Part shown: positions 1 to 4,834 of the stretch, in pieces
Layout: each line of letters begins with the position of its first letter
Numbering within the stretch: position 1 is the first letter of the stretch
Assembly (NCBI GenBank): GCA_017467985.1
Contig: JAFUJY010000071.1
Span: forward strand, 1 to 7,506
DNA length: 7,506 bases
Source: Bacillota bacterium
GTDB lineage: Bacteria > Bacillota > Clostridia > Lachnospirales > Bianqueaceae
Direction of reading: 5' to 3'
Program-made: the position numbers and the translations under genes
Notes under the pieces: generated by a model
Seen by the model: the letters and a program-made list of their open reading frames with translations, nothing else
The model's database searches: none
Told to the model about the DNA's origin: nothing

Positions 1-63
1 AATATATCTGTTCAATAAATCCCAATATGTCACCTTTCCCGGTAAGTAAAAGGAGAATCCCAC

Positions 64-588
64 ATGAACATAGGCATTCAGATTTGGGGCTTGAATGGCT
101 CCGGAATGAGTACGATCGGCAAGGCATTAGCCGAGGAGTTGGGCTTTCATTTTATTGATAATGAAAATCTATACTTTTCCAGAACGACTGTCTATGAACC
201 CTATACCTCTCCCAAATCCCGGACCGAAGTGGAAAGGTTGCTCATGGACGAAGTACATGAACACGACAATTTCGTTTTCGCCGCAGTAAAGGGGAATTAT
301 GGCAAAGAAATCCTCCCCTATTATAGCTATATTGTTCTGGTCGAAGTTCCAAAAGAAATCCGTCTTCAGCGAGTTCGAAACCGTTCATTTCAAAAGTTCG
401 GCAATCGAATGCTGCCGGGCGGCGATTTGCATGATCAAGAAGAAGCCTTTTTCAAAATGGTGGAATCCCGCCCCGAAGACTATGTTGAAAAGTGGGCGCA
501 AACTTTGAATTGCCCGGTCATCAAAATTGACGGGACAAAGCCCGTCCCAGAAAATGTTGCATGGATTGTCAAGCAAATCAGAGGGTAA
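64..588 (+). CDS. P-loop nucleotide kinase-like protein (AAA-family/adenylate-kinase-like) with altered Walker A
   Basis: This 174-residue soluble protein begins with a short beta strand and a P-loop, GLNGSGMST at residues 9-17, followed by a helix and the segment GFHFIDNENLYF (27-38), an arrangement typical of shikimate-kinase/adenylate-kinase-like small-molecule kinases. A second strand, YIVLVEVP (89-96), and an arginine-rich lid-like stretch (R100, R103, R105, R107) with FGNRMLPGGDL (112-122) follow. The family is usually annotated only as AAA-family ATPase; the substrate is unknown. The invariant Walker A lysine is Met15 (codon ATG at 106-108, one base from AAG), so ATP phosphotransfer may be impaired. 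The start is fixed by AAGGAG at 50-55, eight bases upstream. It is the first of three closely spaced plus-strand genes. The fold is fairly secure, the activity is not. Confidence 0.8.
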   Translation: MNIGIQIWGLNGSGMSTIGKALAEELGFHFIDNENLYFSRTTVYEPYTSPKSRTEVERLLMDEVHEHDNFVFAAVKGNYGKEILPYYSYIVLVEVPKEIRLQRVRNRSFQKFGNRMLPGGDLHDQEEAFFKMVESRPEDYVEKWAQTLNCPVIKIDGTKPVPENVAWIVKQIRG

Positions 589-604
589 AATCCCACTGAT
601 TCGG

Positions 605-611
605 AAAGGAG
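605..611 (+). promoter_or_regulatory. Ribosome binding site setting a TTG start for the GNAT gene
   Basis: AAAGGAG lies five bases before TTG at 617-619. The upstream in-frame ATG at 527 sits inside the preceding gene and has no comparable site, so this motif decides the start. Confidence 0.75.
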
Positions 612-616
612 TCACC

Positions 617-1120
617 TTGTTATATCTGCGCCAGCCCAATTATAAAGATACCGAAAAAGAATTTTTATTCGTTCGTCACATGCCCATGGATGAAAATGGT
701 TTTACCAATTCATGGCACGGTATTTCCCGTGAAGATTTTGAGCAAAAGGCCCTGCCCCAGATGATCGCATTTTCAAAGGGCGAAGACTTGCCCGACGGCT
801 ATGTACCAGAAACCTTCTACTTTTTGTGGAATGACGATGAAATTGTTGGTCAATTCCGGATACGCCATTATCTTTGTGAATCTTTAAGAACCGGGGCCGG
901 ACACATCGGTTATTTTATCAAAAAGGAATTCAGAGGCAAAGGTTATGGCAAGGAAGGCCTTCGCCAGACCTTGCAGATTGCAAGAACCATAATTCCCGAG
1001 GATGAGATATATCTGCGGGTCAATAAGGATAATCCGGCTTCGCTGCATGTGATGCTGTATAATGGCGGATATATCGAACATGAAGATGAACACAAATATT
1101 ATGTGAGAATTAAAAAATAG
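617..1120 (+). CDS. GNAT-family N-acetyltransferase
   Basis: A predicted acetyl-CoA-dependent acetyltransferase of the GNAT superfamily, 167 residues when read from the TTG at 617. The central strands carry ETFYFLWNDDEIVGQFRIRH (about 65-84) and GHIGYFIKKEFRGKGYGKEG (95-114). The latter contains the acetyl-CoA pyrophosphate-binding motif RGKGYG at 106-111. The tail, VNKDNPASLHVMLYNGGYIE, is the usual GNAT end, where an Asn-rich loop precedes the helix that packs against CoA. It resembles the COG3981 predicted acetyltransferases; the acceptor substrate is unknown. I prefer the TTG start because of AAAGGAG at 605-611; an ATG at 527 would add 30 residues overlapping the kinase-like gene and unlike this family. 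The gene begins 28 bases after the kinase-like gene, and its stop overlaps the next gene's ribosome binding site, so the three are probably co-transcribed. Confidence 0.9.
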   Translation: MLYLRQPNYKDTEKEFLFVRHMPMDENGFTNSWHGISREDFEQKALPQMIAFSKGEDLPDGYVPETFYFLWNDDEIVGQFRIRHYLCESLRTGAGHIGYFIKKEFRGKGYGKEGLRQTLQIARTIIPEDEIYLRVNKDNPASLHVMLYNGGYIEHEDEHKYYVRIKK

Positions 1121-1132
1121 GAGGATAACATA

Positions 1133-1474
1133 ATGAAGAAGTTTCCATTTTGGTGTAGCCTGGCAGTAAGCATACTGCTTTTCGTCATCACTCTTCCCTT
1201 TTCCCACGACATGTATATCGCGCCGCTCTTTACTGTTATTTGCGTGTGCCTGGGGCTGATGTCTTCTGTCTTGTTTGGCATCATCCTCTATCAAGTTCTA
1301 TCCAAGCGTTTTCTGGTGGAAAACTACGGGACATTTCTTGGGTTTATTATCCTCCAGGGCGTTGCCCATGCAGGCTTTGCCATGATGAACTGGGGTTCCT
1401 GGCTGTTTTTGGGGATTACTGTTGTTGTGCTGGTGGGAATGGCTGTTAGCTATGTTAAAGCTCAAAAATCTTAA
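1133..1474 (+). CDS. Small four-helix membrane protein of unknown function
   Basis: I do not recognise this 113-residue protein. It is strongly hydrophobic with about four membrane segments (roughly residues 6-23, 29-54, 66-84 and 88-107), a Lys-Lys N terminus and a short charged C-terminal tail (KAQKS). No catalytic motif is visible. Its ribosome binding site AGGAGG (1119-1124) overlaps the TAG stop of the GNAT gene, eight bases before the ATG, which suggests translational coupling. It is the last gene of the three-gene cluster and is followed directly by a hairpin terminator. The function cannot be inferred beyond an integral membrane location. Confidence 0.75.
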   Translation: MKKFPFWCSLAVSILLFVITLPFSHDMYIAPLFTVICVCLGLMSSVLFGIILYQVLSKRFLVENYGTFLGFIILQGVAHAGFAMMNWGSWLFLGITVVVLVGMAVSYVKAQKS

Positions 1475-1490
1475 GCTATATAAAACTTGA

Positions 1491-1517
1491 CCCCTGTCAT
1501 CTGACAGGGGCCTTTTT
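1491..1517 (+). terminator. Rho-independent terminator, probably bidirectional
   Basis: CCCCTGTC (1491-1498), loop ATCT, GACAGGGG (1503-1510) form a perfect 8-bp GC-rich stem followed by CC and five T residues. It ends the kinase-GNAT-membrane protein cluster 16 bases after the last stop codon. It also lies just beyond the stop of the convergent GH78 gene. Read on the minus strand, the stem is followed by TCAAGTTTTATAT, a weaker U-rich tail, so it may terminate both units. Confidence 0.9.
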
Positions 1518-1519
1518 CA

Positions 1520-3598
1520 TTACTTCATACACTCATCAATATACACCGCCGCCATGGACGCAAAACCATGATTCAGGCTGGCATACATGTTATTATGCTC
1601 CCACAGCGTGCCGGTCAGTTCTGCCATGCCCAGGAAGAAGTCTCGGCATTCCTGCAGAACCTGGGCTTTATAACCATGCTCCAGCAAAATCTCCAATCGC
1701 AGGTAGTTACCTACAATCGCATTGGAAGGATAAACCGTGGGGTACACCACCGCCACATTCCGCTTTGGTCCAAACTGAGTCATCATCTTTTCAAACAGTT
1801 CACCATAGTCTTCCCGAGAAGCAGTTCCAAAATAAAATGCATAGTACTGGCAAGTCTCGGTGGTATGGCCGCTTCTAACCAGTTCTCCCTTTTCATTGCG
1901 GATTGCATTTTCTTCAAAGAATTTGCCGTTCCAGGACTGCTCCCGAATGGTCTGTTTCATCTGAGCAGCCTTCTCTGCCAGGGCCGGATCATCATACAAC
2001 TGGGCCACTGCTTCCAGCGCCGCTGCCCACAGCATATTGGAAGGATAATTTACACCTGCAACGTAATCCTTATCGTTACACTTGCTCCACTCAATAAACA
2101 CCCAGCTTTCCAGGTTTTCCAGCAGACCGGATTCGTTATAATACTTGGAGAAGAATTTCACCAAACCATAGACCTTTTCCCGGGATGCCTCCCGCATTTT
2201 CTCATCGCCGGTGCGCTTACAGTAGTTGCGCAGCTCCAGGATATACCACATGGTCCAGTTGGGGATATAAATACCATCATTATGATCGGCAGGATAGCAC
2301 ATGGGGATCATGCCCTCCGGTAATTCCTTTAGCTGGGGACAAATGGCGTAATTCTCCAGCAAACTCTTTTCCACCAGATTCTTGCCGGTAAACAGTGCCT
2401 CGGCCCGTCCGGAAAAATAACTGTCACACAGCCATCCTGCCCGCTCCCTGGAAGGACAATCGGTTAGTACATCCACCGCATTCTGGGCAAAGCTATTGAC
2501 GGCTGCTCCCACAATCTTGTTGAGTTCTTCATCATGATAATCATACTTAAAGCGAGGCGCATCCGGATTCTCGTACAGAACCATGCCCAGCTGGGCTATT
2601 TTTGCACAGCCTTCTGTTACTGCTATGGTCGTGAATCTTGCAGAATTGGCTTCAAAGCTAATTAGTTCGTGCTCTCCCGCAGGCAGGGTATATTTAATTA
2701 CATTGCAGCAGGCATTGCGGAAGGGGGATACTATGCCCTTATCCATCACTTCATCAAATATAATATATAATGTAGCGTCAGCCTTCACCTCCACCTGCAC
2801 TTTGAAAAAGCCGGTCAGCGTACGTCCAAAATCATAAATCTGATAGGACATGGTATCCAACTGTTCTGCCAGCCCCTTAGAAGTCAAAGCATAAGTAAAC
2901 TTCCCCGCTTCTTTGCCGGAGTCTTCAGTCAATTCCGCTGGCTTAAAACCTTTAATCGCCGGGGTTCCAGCGCCTTCATATGTGCGATCACGCCAGGGTT
3001 CGACCGTTTCATCGATTCCTAACTGACCATATTCCACTCCCCAACCGGATAATGTCTCCAAGGTTGGATAATTCACGCGGCGTTCAATCAATTGATTACA
3101 GGGAACCGCCTCTGTCTCGATAGGTGTCCGTCCTCCAACCTTGCCCCCGTAAAATGCTGCCGGGTTATCCGTCAAATGATAGATTTCAGTGAAGGTCCGC
3201 TGGAAGCTAAAACGGCGCACCTTTTGTACTCGCTCCGTCATGTGATAGGCCGCAAAATCTTTGCCCTCCGCCACAACCTCTCCACCGGACAAGATTTCTG
3301 CCGCAAAGAACGGGCGCTCATCCACTGTGTAATACGTATTGATATTGGCAGAGTACACCTCTGCCGCAAGCACGGTCTCTTTACCTGCCCATTTGGCAAG
3401 GGAATATTCATCCATCCTGGAATATCCGTGGGCAGCTCTTGCGGGGCCGTACCCCACCAACTCGCCATTTACAAACAAACGATACAGGTTCGACGCCGCC
3501 ATCACCAGCTTTGCATCCTGCGCCGGAGTCAACTTATACTGATAAGTTACCATAATATTCTTTTCTTCTGACAATCCTTTAGCCCAAACTGCCTGCAT
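1520..3598 (-). CDS. Cytoplasmic alpha-L-rhamnosidase-like glycoside hydrolase (GH78)
   Basis: Predicted inverting glycosidase releasing terminal L-rhamnose or a related sugar, 692 residues from the chosen ATG. N-terminal beta domains (about 1-345) include LYRLFVNGELVGYGPAR (38-54), typical of GH78 enzymes. The (alpha/alpha)6 barrel (about 355-680) carries the signature DCPSRERAGWLCD at 380-392. Its D380, E385 and D392 match the spacing of the conserved acidic residues of GH78. GTLWEHNN places the distant catalytic-type glutamate at 667, followed by SLNHGFAS (674-681). Cys391 stands where Gly is usual in GWxGD. There is no signal peptide, and the protein is shorter than many GH78 enzymes, lacking extra carbohydrate-binding modules, so it probably acts on imported oligosaccharides or glycosides. 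The ATG at 3598 is preferred to the GTG at 3607 because GAGG (3610-3607) is eight bases upstream of it. The substrate is inferred only. Confidence 0.88.
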   Translation of the reverse strand: MQAVWAKGLSEEKNIMVTYQYKLTPAQDAKLVMAASNLYRLFVNGELVGYGPARAAHGYSRMDEYSLAKWAGKETVLAAEVYSANINTYYTVDERPFFAAEILSGGEVVAEGKDFAAYHMTERVQKVRRFSFQRTFTEIYHLTDNPAAFYGGKVGGRTPIETEAVPCNQLIERRVNYPTLETLSGWGVEYGQLGIDETVEPWRDRTYEGAGTPAIKGFKPAELTEDSGKEAGKFTYALTSKGLAEQLDTMSYQIYDFGRTLTGFFKVQVEVKADATLYIIFDEVMDKGIVSPFRNACCNVIKYTLPAGEHELISFEANSARFTTIAVTEGCAKIAQLGMVLYENPDAPRFKYDYHDEELNKIVGAAVNSFAQNAVDVLTDCPSRERAGWLCDSYFSGRAEALFTGKNLVEKSLLENYAICPQLKELPEGMIPMCYPADHNDGIYIPNWTMWYILELRNYCKRTGDEKMREASREKVYGLVKFFSKYYNESGLLENLESWVFIEWSKCNDKDYVAGVNYPSNMLWAAALEAVAQLYDDPALAEKAAQMKQTIREQSWNGKFFEENAIRNEKGELVRSGHTTETCQYYAFYFGTASREDYGELFEKMMTQFGPKRNVAVVYPTVYPSNAIVGNYLRLEILLEHGYKAQVLQECRDFFLGMAELTGTLWEHNNMYASLNHGFASMAAVYIDECMK

Positions 3599-3606
3599 AA
3601 TATGCA

Positions 3607-3610
3607 CCTC
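3607..3610 (-). promoter_or_regulatory. Ribosome binding site selecting the ATG start of the GH78 gene
   Basis: On the minus strand GTGAGGTG precedes the ATG at 3598-3596, with the GAGG core eight bases away. The upstream in-frame GTG at 3607-3605 overlaps this motif and has no good site of its own. Confidence 0.65.
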
Positions 3611-3631
3611 ACTTCATCGTGATTTTTCTAA

Positions 3632-3660
3632 ATTATACCTTGCAGGCAGCAAGATGTCAA
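3632..3660 (-). promoter_or_regulatory. Consensus sigma-A promoter for the GH78 gene
   Basis: On the minus strand a perfect TTGACA (-35, 3660-3655) and a perfect TATAAT (-10, 3637-3632) are separated by 17 bases. Transcription would start near 3625, about 27 bases before the ATG. A perfect promoter driving a catabolic enzyme suggests it is held down by a repressor, and the adjacent palindrome is the candidate site. Confidence 0.88.
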
Positions 3661-3683
3661 TCAATCTTTTATGAAAAGATTGA
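3661..3683. promoter_or_regulatory. Perfect palindrome between divergent promoters, candidate operator
   Basis: TCAATCTTTT (3661-3670), spacer ATG, AAAAGATTGA (3674-3683) is a perfect 10-bp-arm inverted repeat. It directly abuts the minus-strand -35 box (3655-3660) and overlaps the plus-strand -35 box (3680-3685). A longer-spaced symmetry, TGTCAATC (3655-3662) with GATTGACA (3678-3685), includes both -35 elements. The position fits a dimeric regulator controlling both units at once. No regulator gene lies in the window, so the protein is unknown. As single-stranded DNA or RNA it could also fold into a hairpin, but it lies upstream of both predicted start sites. Confidence 0.65.
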
Positions 3684-3708
3684 CAAACGGATTTTTGTGG
3701 GATATAGT
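3680..3708 (+). promoter_or_regulatory. Sigma-A promoter for the radical SAM-MFS unit
   Basis: TTGACA (3680-3685) and TATAGT (3703-3708, five of six consensus bases) are separated by 17 bases. The start would fall near 3715, exactly where the first leader hairpin begins. Confidence 0.82.
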
Positions 3709-3715
3709 GATACTA

Positions 3716-3771
3716 GGGTCAAAAGGTCATATAGTTTCATGCTCGCATGAAACTATATGACTTTGGGACCC
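3716..3771 (+). repeat. Long stem-loop 1 of the leader
   Basis: Arms GTCATATAGTTTCATG (3726-3741) and CATGAAACTATATGAC (3746-3761) are perfectly complementary over 16 bp around the loop CTCG. The helix extends outwards through three more pairs (one G-U), a two-by-two internal loop and five pairs, GGGTC (3716-3720) with GACCC (3767-3771). About 24 bp are paired in all. Confidence 0.85.
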
Positions 3772-3773
3772 GC

Positions 3774-3829
3774 AAAACACGAATAAGTAGCCATTTTTCG
3801 CAGAAAAATGAGCGGATTATGAGTGTTTT
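3774..3829 (+). repeat. Interrupted stem-loop 2 of the leader
   Basis: CATTTTTC (3792-3799), loop GCA, GAAAAATG (3803-3810) form a perfect inner 8-bp stem. AAAACAC (3774-3780) pairs with GTGTTTT (3823-3829) at the base. Between them AATA (3782-3785) can pair with TATT-type bases, flanked by an AG/GA tandem mismatch and a three-by-three internal loop. Regularly spaced internal loops are more typical of a selected RNA fold than of a simple terminator. Confidence 0.65.
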
Positions 3830-3830
3830 A

Positions 3831-3862
3831 GGCTTGCGGAAGTGCGTAGCACGAAGCAAGCC
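3831..3862 (+). repeat. Stem-loop 3 of the leader
   Basis: GGCTTGC (3831-3837) pairs with GCAAGCC (3856-3862). Inside, GTGC (3842-3845) pairs with GCAC (3849-3852) around the loop GTA, and a purine-only internal loop (GGAA opposite GAA) separates the two helices. No U-run follows, so it is not a terminator. Confidence 0.75.
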
Positions 3863-3865
3863 GTA

Positions 3866-3875
3866 TCATATAGTT
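3866..3875 (+). repeat. Direct repeat TCATATAGTT of stem-loop 1
   Basis: This 10-base sequence is identical to 3727-3736 in the 5' arm of stem-loop 1. It is therefore complementary to 3751-3760 in the 3' arm and could compete for it. The two copies are 139 bases apart and bracket the leader structures. Confidence 0.6.
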
Positions 3876-3895
3876 ATTATTTTGGAGGTGCCATC

Positions 3896-4669
3896 ATGAA
3901 CCCCTACACTCAAAATCTCAATCGTATCGAGTTTGTCATTACCCTTGCTTGTACGGGTCGCTGCAAGCACTGCTCCGAGGGGGACCATATTGGATGCCAC
4001 GAACATATTGATACTGCCGCCGCGGTACAGCTTGTCCGCGATGTGACATCCAACTATCCCATCCGTTCTCTCATGACCTTCGGCGGCGAGCCTTTGCTGC
4101 ACCCTGATACAGTTTGTTCAATTCATCAAGCCGCTAAAGAGGCCGGTATTCCTAAGCGTCAGCTTATCACCAATGGCTTTTTCAGTAAAGATCCGGCTAA
4201 GATCCAGGCCGTAGCCCAGCAGCTGGCTGATAGCGGCGTCAATGACCTTCTTCTATCCGTGGATGCTTTTCACCAGGAGACCATTCCTCTGGAACCGGTC
4301 AAAACCTTTGCCATGGCAGTGAAAAATGCCGGTATTCCTTTGCGTATTCAGCCTGCCTGGCTGGTGAGTCCTGAAGACCCCAATCCCTACAACCAAGAAA
4401 CTATCCGGCTTTTAAAGGAATTTGAGCAGTTGAGTATTGCTGCTTCTGACGGCAATATCATTTTCCCCAGTGGCAATGCGGTGAAATATCTCAGCGAGTA
4501 CTTCACTGACGACAATACTCCGATGGATCCCTATGTGGAGGATCCTACCGATGTCCGTACCCTAAGTGTGGGACCTAACGGGGATGTGGATCTCTTGGGT
4601 GGAAATATTTATCACACCCACATTGAAGAAATGATCAAAAACTATATTCCTAAGGATGTGATCCTGTGA
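3896..4669 (+). CDS. Radical SAM enzyme, single-cluster type
   Basis: A 257-residue radical SAM protein. The first strand leads into CTGRCKHC with the cluster-binding cysteines C19, C23 and C26 (CX3CX2C). It is followed by FGGEPLL (62-68), whose GGEP motif contacts the SAM amino group, and ITNGFF (about 96-101). The C-terminal end contains SVGPNGDVDLLGGNIYHTHI, which resembles the end of SPASM/twitch proteins but has no cysteine, so no auxiliary cluster is expected. The reaction and substrate are unknown. The start is set by TTTGGAGGTG (3881-3890); a longer frame to 3842 would put translation within a leader hairpin. Its TGA overlaps the GTG of the 50-codon remnant, and an MFS transporter follows. 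Oxygen-sensitive chemistry fits an anaerobic host. The family call is secure, the function is not. Confidence 0.88.
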   Translation: MNPYTQNLNRIEFVITLACTGRCKHCSEGDHIGCHEHIDTAAAVQLVRDVTSNYPIRSLMTFGGEPLLHPDTVCSIHQAAKEAGIPKRQLITNGFFSKDPAKIQAVAQQLADSGVNDLLLSVDAFHQETIPLEPVKTFAMAVKNAGIPLRIQPAWLVSPEDPNPYNQETIRLLKEFEQLSIAASDGNIIFPSGNAVKYLSEYFTDDNTPMDPYVEDPTDVRTLSVGPNGDVDLLGGNIYHTHIEEMIKNYIPKDVIL

Positions 4670-4818
4670 ATCGCAAATTATTGATTGAAGCCATCGCCAA
4701 AGTTTCTCTAGGTATTATCCGGATTGCCCAGGAAGATCAAGTGCTGCAAAAGGGTCTGGACGGATATATTGAATATAAAGAGCGTATATGCTGGCGGTTA
4801 ATTCCGTGGATTTGGTAA
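4666..4818 (+). pseudogene. Internally deleted isoprenylcysteine carboxyl methyltransferase-like gene (50 codons)
   Basis: A GTG-started ORF of 50 codons overlaps the radical SAM stop as GTGA, with AAGGA at 4652-4656 nine bases upstream. Residues 1-18 (MNRKLLIEAIAKVSLGII) look like the start of bacterial ICMT-like membrane methyltransferases. Residues 19-50 look like their extreme C terminus: an acidic EDQVL segment, then GYIEY, and the ending RLIPWIW where the family usually reads Y-R-L-I-P-x-I-W. Full-length members have about 190-200 residues, so about 140-150 residues carrying the membrane helices and SAM site are missing with the frame kept. The break is near residue 18-20 (about 4720). 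The product cannot be an active methyltransferase. The alternative is a tryptophan-rich RiPP precursor next to a radical SAM enzyme, which is tempting by position but fits the sequence less well. Confidence 0.7.
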
Positions 4819-4834
4819 GAAGGAGGCTTATATT

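Larger units (their letters stand above)
3715..3895 (+). promoter_or_regulatory. Structured 5' leader of the radical SAM transcript
   Basis: About 180 untranslated bases lie between the predicted start site and the ATG at 3896. They hold three consecutive stem-loops (3716-3771, 3774-3829, 3831-3862) followed by an AU-rich stretch and the ribosome binding site TTTGGAGGTG (3881-3890). None of the stems is followed by a convincing U-run, so classical attenuation is not evident. I do not recognise a known riboswitch class. It could be a cis-regulatory RNA, a stabilising leader or a dispersed intergenic repeat that happens to lie here. The reading frame of the radical SAM gene is open back to an ATG at 3842, inside the third stem-loop. 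Confidence 0.5.

Noticed and set aside
1..63. Promoter for the first gene cluster
   Set aside because: No pair of -35/-10 boxes at proper spacing is visible; only the ribosome binding site at 50-55 can be supported.
527..616. Extended ATG start for the GNAT gene
   Set aside because: It lies within the kinase-like gene, has no good ribosome binding site, and adds residues atypical of the family; TTG at 617 has AAAGGAG at ideal distance.
1568..2323. Long plus-strand ORF (251 codons) opposite the GH78 gene
   Set aside because: It is antisense to a clearly recognisable catalytic domain, its translation shows no family features, and it has no promoter or ribosome binding site of note.
3599..3607. 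GTG start for the GH78 gene
   Set aside because: The GTG overlaps the GAGG motif that serves the ATG at 3598 and has no convincing site of its own.
3716..3862. Rho-independent terminators or a CRISPR array in the leader
   Set aside because: None of the three stems is followed by a U-run, and the stems differ in sequence with no regular repeat-spacer pattern.
3842..3895. Upstream ATG extension of the radical SAM gene
   Set aside because: It would start inside leader stem-loop 3 without a ribosome binding site; TTTGGAGGTG directly precedes the ATG at 3896.
4666..4818. Trp-rich RiPP precursor (ending CWRLIPWIW) matured by the upstream radical SAM enzyme and exported by the MFS protein
   Set aside because: The tail matches the conserved end of ICMT-like methyltransferases and the head matches their start. 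The radical SAM enzyme lacks the SPASM cysteines common in peptide maturases and no RiPP recognition domain is seen, and the MFS protein looks like an anion antiporter.
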